A DNA stretch of 64,000 nt. It comes from Winogradskyella psychrotolerans (GTDB lineage Bacteria > Bacteroidota > Bacteroidia > Flavobacteriales > Flavobacteriaceae). Positions 36,827-44,769 of the stretch are shown in pieces (the stretch's first letter is position 1; the number at the start of each line of letters is the position of its first letter). The notes beneath the pieces were generated by a model. That model was not told where the DNA came from. It ran no database searches and saw nothing but the letters and a program-made list of their open reading frames with translations. Made by a program: the position numbers and the translations under genes. The stretch is taken from contig NZ_JAHKPS010000009.1 of the NCBI RefSeq assembly GCF_018860565.1, positions 288,618-352,617 of the forward strand, written 5' to 3'.

Positions 36827-37924
36827 ATGACAAATAAATTTTTAAAATTGGCTTTATGCCTATGTATTATTGCATTTTCTAGCTGCAGTAGCGACGACGA
36901 CGTTTCTGGTCCACTTACTATTGTGATTGACGGTGCTTCTATCGCTCCAGAAGTTGGAGGTCCTAATCAACAAAACCAAGTTTATATTGACTTAAGTACA
37001 AACACAAAAACGGCAGTTCAACGTGATTCTTGGGACTTAGGGTTTTATACAGGTTCAGATTTCAGAGTTACCATAAACGGTTCAATTGAAATGGCAGCTG
37101 CCAAACTTAGTACAACAGATATTAATGCTATTAGTTCCACTACACAAGAAGTAATTGACTTACAGCCTGCAGTCGCAGTTGGTACATTTGACAGTACTAA
37201 TATAACTTATGTAGATGGGTTTGATGGTAATATCAATGACACCGCTATAGCTCCAATCTCTTCTACTGATTCTGAAAACTATGTCTATTTAATAAATCTT
37301 GGTAATGAAGTTGGTACAACAACACCTGAAACTGGTTCTGTTGCTTTAAAAGGCGAAGAGAGAGGTTGGAAAAAAATACGTATTCTGCAAGATGCCAATA
37401 ATTACGTACTTCAATATGCCGATTTGGATGCCACTACACATGAGGAAATCACAATTTCTAAAGACAGCAACTTTAACTTTACATTTTTTAGTTTTAATAC
37501 AGAGAGTATCGTTAATGTTGAACCTGCATCCTCAAATTGGGATTTAAACTTTACAACCTTTACCGATGAAGTTTTCGCCGGAGCAGATAGTTATGGTGCG
37601 TATTTCTATGGAGATTTTGTAGCTTCAAATAACTTAGCTAACGTAAATATTTATAGGGTAGATACTGAAGAAAACTCAGAACTATCTTATGACAATTTTA
37701 CGTTAAATGATGTCACGACTTCTAATTTCTCTAACGACCAAAGAAGCATTGGGAGTAGTTGGAGAAATGGTGGTGGACCAGGTTCATTACCTTCTCTTAA
37801 AGATAATATCTTCTATATAATTAATGATACAGATGGTAATCTTTACAAATTAAAATTCTTAGCCTTAACTAATGCAGAAGGTGAGCGTGGTTATCCTGAA
37901 TTTGTATATAGTTTATTACAGTAA
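36827..37924 (+). CDS. HmuY-family haem-binding lipoprotein
   Basis: A 365-residue surface lipoprotein (lipobox FSSC, Cys20) with the HmuY-type pattern: VYIDLSTNTKTAVQRDSWDLGFYTGSDFRVTINGSIEMAAAKL, then paired beta strands and SSNWDLNFTTFTDEV. HmuY proteins capture haem and pass it to a TonB-dependent receptor, here the gene directly upstream. It is longer than the Porphyromonas protein, as is usual in Flavobacteriia. I cannot identify the axial haem ligands with certainty. A strong terminator follows. Confidence 0.88.
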   Translation: MTNKFLKLALCLCIIAFSSCSSDDDVSGPLTIVIDGASIAPEVGGPNQQNQVYIDLSTNTKTAVQRDSWDLGFYTGSDFRVTINGSIEMAAAKLSTTDINAISSTTQEVIDLQPAVAVGTFDSTNITYVDGFDGNINDTAIAPISSTDSENYVYLINLGNEVGTTTPETGSVALKGEERGWKKIRILQDANNYVLQYADLDATTHEEITISKDSNFNFTFFSFNTESIVNVEPASSNWDLNFTTFTDEVFAGADSYGAYFYGDFVASNNLANVNIYRVDTEENSELSYDNFTLNDVTTSNFSNDQRSIGSSWRNGGGPGSLPSLKDNIFYIINDTDGNLYKLKFLALTNAEGERGYPEFVYSLLQ

Positions 37925-37938
37925 ACTTTTAAATAGAT

Positions 37939-37974
37939 AAAAAAGCCTTCATTTAAAAATGAAGGCTTTTTTTT
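37939..37974. terminator. Bidirectional terminator
   Basis: AAAAGCCTTCATT and AATGAAGGCTTTT form a 13-bp stem with A- and T-runs on either side. It separates convergent hmuY and the HMG-CoA lyase gene, whose stop codon lies at the edge of the T-run. Confidence 0.92.
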
Positions 37975-38836
37975 AATGATACATACTAAAAATCTTAGTC
38001 GCTTCATTATATGAACTCTCAAAACACATCGCATTGAGGTCGTGAGCTTTTTTTTGTGTAAAATACGATAACATTTTTTCGGTTGGCATATTCCCTGTAA
38101 GATCATCTTTTGCCATTGGGCAACCACCAAAACCTTGTATGGCACCATCAAAACGTCGGCAACCAGCATTATATGCAGCATCTACCTTTTCGAACCAAGT
38201 GGTTGGTGTGGTATGCAGATGTGCACCAAATTCTATATTTGAATATTCGGGGATTAAATTTGAAAATAAATAGTTGATATTCTCTGGATCTGAACTTCCA
38301 ATAGTATCACTCAAAGATAAAATACCAACTCCCATTTTAGATAAGCGTTCCGTCCACTCCCCTACGATATCTACATTCCATGGATCACCATAAGGGTTTC
38401 CAAAACCCATAGAAATATAAACCACAACTTGCTTATTGCTTTTGTCTGCAACTTCTAAAATTTCAGACAAGGTCACTACAGATTGTGCTATGGTTTTATG
38501 GGTATTACGCATCTGAAAATTTTCTGATATAGAAAATGGAAATCCTAAATAATCAATTTCAGAATGCACCGAAGCATCGTTTGCACCTCTTGTATTTGCT
38601 ATAATAGCGAGCAATTTACTTTCCGTTTTACTCAGATCTAATTGTGCTAAAACTTCAGCGGTATCAACCATTTGCGGAATCGCTTTGGGCGATACAAAAC
38701 TTCCGAAATCAATAGTATCAAAACCAACACGAAGTAAAGATTGAATGTATTGCACCTTCTTTTCTGTAGGGATAAAAGCCTTAATGCCTTGCATGGCATC
38801 TCTTGGACATTCTATTATTTTAACCGTTTTATTCAT
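37973..38836 (-). CDS. Hydroxymethylglutaryl-CoA lyase
   Basis: Cleaves HMG-CoA to acetyl-CoA and acetoacetate, the last step of leucine breakdown. The 287 residues show the TIM-barrel start (VKIIECPRDAMQGI), the metal/substrate region FDTIDFGSFVSPKAIPQM, DTIGSSDPENI, the metal-binding HLHTTP, and the C-terminal signature GFGGCPMAKDDLTGNMPTE with the catalytic Cys. Length fits the family. No other leucine-degradation gene is in the window. A TATATTTG box lies only five bases before the ATG, suggesting a leaderless transcript. Confidence 0.93.
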   Translation of the reverse strand: MNKTVKIIECPRDAMQGIKAFIPTEKKVQYIQSLLRVGFDTIDFGSFVSPKAIPQMVDTAEVLAQLDLSKTESKLLAIIANTRGANDASVHSEIDYLGFPFSISENFQMRNTHKTIAQSVVTLSEILEVADKSNKQVVVYISMGFGNPYGDPWNVDIVGEWTERLSKMGVGILSLSDTIGSSDPENINYLFSNLIPEYSNIEFGAHLHTTPTTWFEKVDAAYNAGCRRFDGAIQGFGGCPMAKDDLTGNMPTEKMLSYFTQKKAHDLNAMCFESSYNEATKIFSMYH

Positions 38837-38841
38837 TGGTT

Positions 38842-38849
38842 CAAATATA
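38842..38849 (-). promoter_or_regulatory. Candidate -7 box of the HMG-CoA lyase gene
   Basis: TATATTTG on the minus strand, with five bases between its end and the ATG; transcription would start at or next to the initiation codon. Confidence 0.45.
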
Positions 38850-38973
38850 CATTAATTGAAATTGAAATTGAACTCGAAATAAAATTTGAAGTTAAAACTT
38901 TAAAGCTTTGATTATAATATAAATGGTGTTTATCTGTATGGATAAGAGGTTTCGTTTCTGTCTATTATTTTTA

Positions 38974-39726
38974 TTAATTGAATAGCATTTCTCCTAAAAA
39001 GCCAAACCATATTGTAAAACCTAAAATTCCGCCAACTAGTCCTGATACTATAAACGAAAAACGATATTTAATAGGAATAATTTTAAAAATAACATAAAAC
39101 GAAATTGTTAAGCCAATTATTAAACTTATCGTTGGAATGATCCATTCATTACACCCCAAATATCTTGATATTTTAAATTCATCTGCATAAAAACTCGACT
39201 TAGAAAGACATATTGCACTATAAGAAGCTTGTGCATAATTAAACACTTCTCGAAGTGCAAATAATGACATAAAAACAGCTAACCAATCTACAAGTTTAAA
39301 TTGGTCTTTCCTTTTTTTTCGCCTTATGAATAAAATGAATAAACCAATAAAACTAGTTAATAATGTTTGTGCAGGACCACCAACAGTAATTAATAATTCA
39401 TGTAATTTATAGGTTTCATTATACGGATATCTTTCCATGACTATTTTGTCCAACGCTTCAAGCTTTAATTTTACGTCTTCTGGCCATTCTTCGTAATCAA
39501 TATTTATATATGGTTCTGAAATTTCCTTAATTCCCTGTACATCTTCATCTTGTGAAAAATCTTGAGAGTACCCCATACCTCCATAACTTAGGGTTGTTTC
39601 ATAACCTAAATGTTTGGCAACAGCAATATGACCAAACTCATGTGTTAACGTTCCTATTACCGTAAACAGAATAAAGCAAAAGAAAATAATGAAAGAAAAC
39701 CTAGGAAGAAAATTAAATCTTAGCAT
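38974..39726 (-). CDS. Integral-membrane HEXXH protein (M50-like)
   Basis: A 250-residue membrane protein with a first helix at about 10-28 running into the zinc motif THEFGHIAVAKHLGY (about 28-42). Further helices lie at about 113-128, 140-165, 195-215 and 222-245. The placement of HEXXH at the membrane edge resembles site-2-protease (M50) metallopeptidases, but I do not see a clear NxxPxxxxDG third-ligand motif, so activity is uncertain. It starts four bases after the LysE-type exporter gene and is probably co-transcribed with it. Confidence 0.7.
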   Translation of the reverse strand: MLRFNFLPRFSFIIFFCFILFTVIGTLTHEFGHIAVAKHLGYETTLSYGGMGYSQDFSQDEDVQGIKEISEPYINIDYEEWPEDVKLKLEALDKIVMERYPYNETYKLHELLITVGGPAQTLLTSFIGLFILFIRRKKRKDQFKLVDWLAVFMSLFALREVFNYAQASYSAICLSKSSFYADEFKISRYLGCNEWIIPTISLIIGLTISFYVIFKIIPIKYRFSFIVSGLVGGILGFTIWFGFLGEMLFN

Positions 39727-39730
39727 GACA

Positions 39731-40351
39731 CTAAGTTAAAATAAAAACCGTAATTCCTACAAAAACCACAATCTGAAGCCATTTTAAAACGAAACCTGAG
39801 TTTTTATGTTTTAAGGTATAGGTCTTAATTTTTCCGGCTAGCAAAGCAATTATTGAAAATATAAGAAATGACACCAACATAAAAAGGCCTCCCAAAATAT
39901 AAAATTGCCAAATGGTATTCATTGAATCACTAAATAAAAACCCAGGAAAAAAGGCTAAAAAGAAAATAGTCACTTTTGGGTTGAGGACATTCATAAAAAA
40001 ACCTTGAACAAATAATTGTTTTAAGCTCTTCTTAGGCACATGTTCGGAATTAAGATTAAGACTAGTATCAGATTTATAAACTTTGTAAGCGAGATACAAA
40101 AGGTAAAGCGAGCCTAAAATTTTAATCCCTAAAAATAGGTTTTCATTTGCTGCAATTATGGCTGAAACACCAAATGCTAATAAGGTGGTATGGATAATAC
40201 AACCTGTAATTAGACCACAAACGGTTGCCATTCCATAAGATTTACCATGACTAATACTTTGTACTAAAACATAGATATTATCTGGTCCTGGCGAAATTGC
40301 CAATACTGATGTCGCTAATGCGAATGATATGAGAATGTCGTAATTCAGAAT
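39731..40351 (-). CDS. LysE/RhtB-family exporter with non-canonical start
   Basis: A LysE-superfamily amino-acid or metabolite exporter of about 207 residues with six membrane helices. The family signature LAISPGPDNIYVLVQS is clear. The first in-frame TTG (40303) would delete most of helix 1, but the frame stays open upstream and encodes LNYDILISFALATSV, the expected first helix. No ATG, GTG or TTG occurs there before a stop; the best start candidates are ATT at 40351 or CTG at 40348. Either a rare start codon is used or an ATG has mutated. It lies between pyrD and the HEXXH protein on the same strand. Confidence 0.8.
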   Translation of the reverse strand: MLNYDILISFALATSVLAISPGPDNIYVLVQSISHGKSYGMATVCGLITGCIIHTTLLAFGVSAIIAANENLFLGIKILGSLYLLYLAYKVYKSDTSLNLNSEHVPKKSLKQLFVQGFFMNVLNPKVTIFFLAFFPGFLFSDSMNTIWQFYILGGLFMLVSFLIFSIIALLAGKIKTYTLKHKNSGFVLKWLQIVVFVGITVFILT

Positions 40352-40394
40352 ATGTTGATTATGGTTTTAAATTACGCTAGTTCTAACAAACAGT

Positions 40395-41423
40395 CTACTT
40401 CAATAAAGCTTTATTAATCCGTTTTATTAAACTCGGCCCTTCATAAATAAAACCCGTATACACCTGAACCAAATCGGCTCCTGCTGCTATTTTTTCTAAA
40501 GCATCTTCAGCCGAATGAATACCTCCTACTCCAATAATTGGAAATGCTTTGTTGCTTTTTTTCGCTAAATACTGAATGACTTTAGTCGATTTATCTTTAA
40601 TAGGTTGTCCGCTTAAACCTCCATTACCAATTTCTGTAAGACGAGCATCGCTTGCTTTTAAACCTGTTCTGTCAACAGATGTATTGCTAGCAATTACACC
40701 ATCGAGGTTGGTTTCTGCAATCAACTCTATAATTTCATCCAGTTGCACATTGTTTAAATCAGGTGCTATTTTAAGTAGAATAGGCTTCTGTTTACTAAAT
40801 GTAGCATTGGCCTTTTGTACAGTAGAAATCAGTTCTAACAAATAATCTTTATCATTTAATTTAGCATGACTGCCAACGTTTGGACAACTGACATTCAGCA
40901 CAAAATAATCAACATAAGGATGTAAGGCATTAAAGCATTCTAAATAATCTTTGGTATAATCATCTGGAAGCGTTTGGGTGTTTTTTCCAATATTTCCACC
41001 GATTATAAGTTGTCCTTTATTCTTTTTAAGTTGTGTTATTGCTGCTTCTAAACCTTTATTATTAAAGCCCATTCGGTTAATAATGCCTTTATCATCTTTT
41101 AGTCTGAATAAGCGTTTTTTAGGATTTCCTTCTTGTGCTTTTGGAGTTACCGTTCCTATTTCAATAAAACCGAATCCCAAATTGGCCAATTCATTATATA
41201 AAACCGCATTTTTATCAAAACCTGCAGCTAAACCAACGGGGTTTTTAAATTTCAGACCAAACAACTCTCGTTCTAATCGTTTATCTTCAATTAGGTATAA
41301 AGATCTGAATAGACTTTTAATTCCTGGTAGTTTTGATACATTTCGAATTAACGAAAAGGTAAAATAATGCACTTTTTCAGGATCAAAAAGGAATAAAACA
41401 GGTCTGACTAAAACTTTGTACAT
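40395..41423 (-). CDS. pyrD: Quinone-dependent dihydroorotate dehydrogenase
   Basis: Oxidises dihydroorotate to orotate in pyrimidine synthesis, passing electrons to the membrane quinone pool. The 342 residues have the class 2 layout: an N-terminal membrane-associating helix region (about 1-50, [22 protein letters not shown]), then the FMN barrel with [44 protein letters not shown] and [16 protein letters not shown]. The catalytic-base position, normally Ser in class 2, is Cys180 (NVSCPNVG), as in class 1 enzymes. The -7 box TATTTTTG is at 41442-41449. Confidence 0.95.
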   Translation of the reverse strand: MYKVLVRPVLFLFDPEKVHYFTFSLIRNVSKLPGIKSLFRSLYLIEDKRLERELFGLKFKNPVGLAAGFDKNAVLYNELANLGFGFIEIGTVTPKAQEGNPKKRLFRLKDDKGIINRMGFNNKGLEAAITQLKKNKGQLIIGGNIGKNTQTLPDDYTKDYLECFNALHPYVDYFVLNVSCPNVGSHAKLNDKDYLLELISTVQKANATFSKQKPILLKIAPDLNNVQLDEIIELIAETNLDGVIASNTSVDRTGLKASDARLTEIGNGGLSGQPIKDKSTKVIQYLAKKSNKAFPIIGVGGIHSAEDALEKIAAGADLVQVYTGFIYEGPSLIKRINKALLK

Positions 41424-41441
41424 GAGAACGATTTTGCTTTA

Positions 41442-41449
41442 CAAAAATA
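41442..41449 (-). promoter_or_regulatory. Candidate -7 box of pyrD
   Basis: TATTTTTG on the minus strand, 18 bases before the ATG, implying a very short leader. Confidence 0.4.
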
Positions 41450-41538
41450 AACAACTCCACGTTAAAACAAACCATAATTTAAGCTATTAATTTTAACAGA
41501 AACTGTTATTTATCATTATTTATGCTTAAGTTTTTTAC

Positions 41539-41546
41539 TAACTTTG
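41539..41546 (+). promoter_or_regulatory. Candidate -7 box of the universal stress gene
   Basis: TAACTTTG matches TAnnTTTG, 25 bases before the ATG at 41572, in the gap divergent from pyrD. Confidence 0.5.
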
Positions 41547-41571
41547 AAATCCAAACAAAAATCAAAATATC

Positions 41572-42402
41572 ATGAAAAAAATTATAGTTCCAGTCGATTT
41601 TTCTAAACACTCAGAATACGCATTAGAAACAGGTGCTGCATTAGCAAAACAAAACAATTCAGAATTAATTGTTATGCACATGCTAGAAATGTCAGAATCT
41701 ATTTTTTCTGCCTCAAGTGACGAACGCGGTGAAGAGAATGCATTTATGCTAATGGTTGCTAACAAAAATTTTGAAGCATTTTTAGACCAACCATATCTCG
41801 AAGGCGTTGAAGTAACACCAATGGTTAAGTATCATAAAGTTTTAAAAGAAGTTGCAGCTGTTGCAACCGATGTTAATGCCGATTTAATTGTTATGGGTTC
41901 TAGAGGACACAGTGACCATGATGGTATTTTTACAGGTTCTAATACAGAAAAAGTAGTACGCTACAGTAACACACCTGTGCTAGTTGTAAAATCTAAGCCA
42001 TCAACTGTAAGTTTTGAAAATATTGTTTTAGCTACTGATTTTTCTGAAGAAAGTGTTCCTGCAGTTAAAAAAGCACAAGAATTACTATCTAAATTAGGTG
42101 AAAAAACAGCTTTATTACACATTAATACTCCTAATTTAGGATTCTTAAGCACAGATGAAATTGACGCTAAAATTGCTGCATTTTTCAACAAAGCCAATCT
42201 AAAAGAAACAGATGTGACTGTGGCTCGTATTTCAGATCATAACGTTGAAGACGGTATATTAAGTTTTTCTAAAAGAAACAAAACAGATGCTGTAGCAATG
42301 ATTACACATGGCAGAAAAGGATTAAGTCATTTCTTTGGAGGTAGTATTTCTGAAGACGTAGTTAATCACAGTAAACTTCCTGTTATCACCTTTAAACTTT
42401 AA
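41572..42402 (+). CDS. Tandem-domain universal stress protein
   Basis: A 276-residue protein with two Usp domains in tandem (about 1-142 and 148-276). Domain 1 starts KKIIVPVDFSKHSEYAL and contains the ATP-binding GSRGHSDHDGIFTGSNTEKVV. Domain 2 starts FENIVLATDFSEESVPAV and contains a second loop, THGRKGLSHFFGGSISEDVV. Usp proteins bind ATP and help survive starvation or oxidative stress, often by partner regulation. It is 18 bases upstream of pepT and may share its transcript. Confidence 0.93.
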   Translation: MKKIIVPVDFSKHSEYALETGAALAKQNNSELIVMHMLEMSESIFSASSDERGEENAFMLMVANKNFEAFLDQPYLEGVEVTPMVKYHKVLKEVAAVATDVNADLIVMGSRGHSDHDGIFTGSNTEKVVRYSNTPVLVVKSKPSTVSFENIVLATDFSEESVPAVKKAQELLSKLGEKTALLHINTPNLGFLSTDEIDAKIAAFFNKANLKETDVTVARISDHNVEDGILSFSKRNKTDAVAMITHGRKGLSHFFGGSISEDVVNHSKLPVITFKL

Positions 42403-42420
42403 TTATATAATAAAAACTTC

Positions 42421-43650
42421 ATGCAGCATATTATAAACCGTTTTATTAGTTATGTAACTATAGACACGGAATCCGACCCAAATTCTGAAACTACGCCAAG
42501 TACCGAAAAACAGTGGAATTTAGCCAATAAATTGGTTGAAGAATTAAAAGAAATTGGCCTAAGCGATGTAACCATTGATGAGAATGCATACATTATGGCA
42601 ACCTTACCAAGCAATGTAGATCATCGGGTACCAACTATTGGATTTATTTCACATTTTGATACCTCGCCAGATTTTACAGGAGCAAATGTAAAACCTCAAA
42701 TTATTGAAGATTATGATGGTAAAGACATTGTTCTCAACGCCGAGGAAAACATCATTTTATCTCCAGATTATTTTGAAGATTTACTAATGTATAAAGGTCA
42801 GACCTTAATTACAACAGATGGTACAACACTTTTAGGAGCAGATGATAAAGCCGGAATTACAGAGATTGTTTCTGCAATGGAATACCTTATTAATCATCCT
42901 GAGATTAAGCATGGAAAAATAAGAATTGGGTTTACACCAGATGAAGAAATTGGTAGAGGAGCACATAAATTTGATGTTGAAAAATTCGGCGCAGATTGGG
43001 CTTATACCATGGATGGTAGCCAAGTTGGTGAATTAGAATATGAAAATTTTAATGCTGCTGGAGCAAAAATCACTGTAAAAGGTAAGATTGTTCATCCTGG
43101 ATATGCTAAAGGCAAAATGATCAATTCTATGTATTATGCTTCAGAATTTATTAATACTTTACCAAGATTAGAAACGCCAGAACATACAGAAGGTTATGAA
43201 GGTTTTTTCCATTTACATAACATGGAAGGCGAAGTTGAAGAAACAATTCTTCAATATATTATTAGAGATCACGACAAAGATAAATTTGAAGCACGAAAAG
43301 CTTTATTAGAAAAAATTGTTTTTGATTTAAATACAAAATACGAAAGTGAGGTTTTTAAAATTGAAATTAAAGACCAGTACTTCAACATGAAAGAGAAAGT
43401 AGAGCCTGTAATGCATATTGTAGATATTGCAGAAGAAGCTATGAAAGCTGTTGGAGTGACTCCGTTAATAAAAGCAATACGTGGCGGAACTGATGGTTCT
43501 CAACTCTCTTATATGGGATTACCTTGCCCAAATATTTTTGCTGGAGGCCATAATTTCCATGGTCGTTATGAATATGTTCCTGTAGAAAGTATTCAAAAAG
43601 CTGTAGACGTTATTTGCAAAATTGCTGAACTTACGGCTAAACAAAACTAG
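42421..43650 (+). CDS. pepT: Peptidase T (M20 tripeptidase)
   Basis: A 409-residue cytosolic metallopeptidase that removes the N-terminal residue from tripeptides. Metal-site motifs of the M20 family are in order: [10 protein letters not shown] (His-x-Asp), [12 protein letters not shown] with the bridging Asp, [29 protein letters not shown] with the catalytic Glu, and the late [28 protein letters not shown] carrying the final His ligand. A dimerisation domain is inserted in the middle. Length equals the family norm. A long hairpin terminator follows. Confidence 0.96.
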   Translation: MQHIINRFISYVTIDTESDPNSETTPSTEKQWNLANKLVEELKEIGLSDVTIDENAYIMATLPSNVDHRVPTIGFISHFDTSPDFTGANVKPQIIEDYDGKDIVLNAEENIILSPDYFEDLLMYKGQTLITTDGTTLLGADDKAGITEIVSAMEYLINHPEIKHGKIRIGFTPDEEIGRGAHKFDVEKFGADWAYTMDGSQVGELEYENFNAAGAKITVKGKIVHPGYAKGKMINSMYYASEFINTLPRLETPEHTEGYEGFFHLHNMEGEVEETILQYIIRDHDKDKFEARKALLEKIVFDLNTKYESEVFKIEIKDQYFNMKEKVEPVMHIVDIAEEAMKAVGVTPLIKAIRGGTDGSQLSYMGLPCPNIFAGGHNFHGRYEYVPVESIQKAVDVICKIAELTAKQN

Positions 43651-43673
43651 TCTCCGCTTTAACCTTATATATT

Positions 43674-43724
43674 AGTTAGTAGTATTGACTTAATTTTTTA
43701 TTAAGTTTACTACTAACTTTTTTT
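43674..43724 (+). terminator. Long two-part hairpin terminator
   Basis: AGTTAGTAGTA pairs with TACTACTAACT and an inner ACTTAAT pairs with ATTAAGT, followed by seven Ts. It ends pepT. Confidence 0.9.
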
Positions 43725-43749
43725 ATTGTAATACTTTCTGTTATCTCTT

Positions 43750-44205
43750 ATGAAAAAAATAGCATTCGTCATATTTTTCTGCTTTCTGCTAATCGGTTGT
43801 AGCAAACTATTAGGTGAAGAAGTCGCCAGACTAGAAATAAACAAAACAAGTAATACCGAACTTTACCCAAAAGAAGCTGCTCTTAGCCTTTCAAAAGGTG
43901 AAAAAATCTCATTTTGGACAGATACAGATGTTGTATATGAAGATGATGTTGCTCTTATATATACCGTTGAAATATGGAAAGATTCTGTAAACATAGGAGG
44001 ATTAAAATTAGATGCTTTAAAAACAAACCCAACAGTAATGGAACTTAGAAAAACAATAGGAAATAAAACATCTTGGAGTTTTTCTGGTAAGATGAAACAT
44101 ATAACTATAAAGGAAACAGGCAACTATACGTTTAAAGCTATTTTAAACTCCTCTGATAATCCATCCTTAAAAATTAACAAAGCAGAGCTCGTGTTAAAAA
44201 AATAA
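43750..44205 (+). CDS. Small lipoprotein of unknown function
   Basis: A 151-residue lipoprotein (lipobox LIGC, Cys17). The mature part looks like one beta-sandwich domain with strands such as [35 protein letters not shown] and [10 protein letters not shown], resembling small immunoglobulin-like periplasmic domains. No enzyme motif is visible. It has its own space between the pepT terminator and the DUF2200 gene. Confidence 0.75.
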   Translation: MKKIAFVIFFCFLLIGCSKLLGEEVARLEINKTSNTELYPKEAALSLSKGEKISFWTDTDVVYEDDVALIYTVEIWKDSVNIGGLKLDALKTNPTVMELRKTIGNKTSWSFSGKMKHITIKETGNYTFKAILNSSDNPSLKINKAELVLKK

Positions 44206-44252
44206 CTATTGAATTTACTATTAGCTTTCTTTTCTTTATAAAAGTAAATATT

Positions 44253-44621
44253 ATGAGTATAACAACACCAGAACACGATGCGCGTGTTGCAAAATTAACA
44301 TTTGCATCTGTTTACCCACACTACATCACAAAAGTTGAGAAGAAAGGCAGAACAATTGAAGAATTGCACCAAGTAATAGAATGGTTAACTGGTTTTGACA
44401 ACAAAAAGCTACAAGAGCTTATTGAAAAAAAAGTCACTTTTAAAACCTTCTTCGAAAAAGCAAAACTAAACCCAAATGCACATCTAATTAAAGGTGTAAT
44501 CTGCGGCTACAGAATTGAAAACATAGGCACTCAATTAACACGAGAAGTAAGATATTTAGACAAACTTGTAGATGAATTAGCCAAAGGACGTAAGATGGAA
44601 AAGATTTTGCGTAGCGCTTAA
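44253..44621 (+). CDS. DUF2200 family protein
   Basis: A 122-residue cytosolic protein that I recognise as DUF2200: [41 protein letters not shown] at the N-terminus, then [30 protein letters not shown] and a basic C-terminal helix. It is predicted to be mostly helical. The family has no established function. It appears to be a single gene. Confidence 0.85.
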   Translation: MSITTPEHDARVAKLTFASVYPHYITKVEKKGRTIEELHQVIEWLTGFDNKKLQELIEKKVTFKTFFEKAKLNPNAHLIKGVICGYRIENIGTQLTREVRYLDKLVDELAKGRKMEKILRSA

Positions 44622-44741
44622 ATGGCTTTGCTATACTTAAAAAAATTGCTATAACCCTAAATGCTCGCTTACAAAACCATTCTATCTTCACTTTTTGATT
44701 AAATTTTAATAAGGGATGTTTCATTACAAATCAACTATTAC

Positions 44742-44749
44742 TATCTTTG
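44742..44749 (+). promoter_or_regulatory. Candidate -7 box of pheT
   Basis: TATCTTTG is an excellent TAnnTTTG match, 20 bases before the pheT ATG, so the leader would be about 15 nt. Confidence 0.6.
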
Positions 44750-44769
44750 CACCCTGATTAAATAGACAC

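Noticed and set aside
37891..38181. 96-codon minus-strand ORF covering the terminator after hmuY
   Set aside because: Out-of-frame shadow of the HMG-CoA lyase gene; it crosses a terminator and the end of hmuY.
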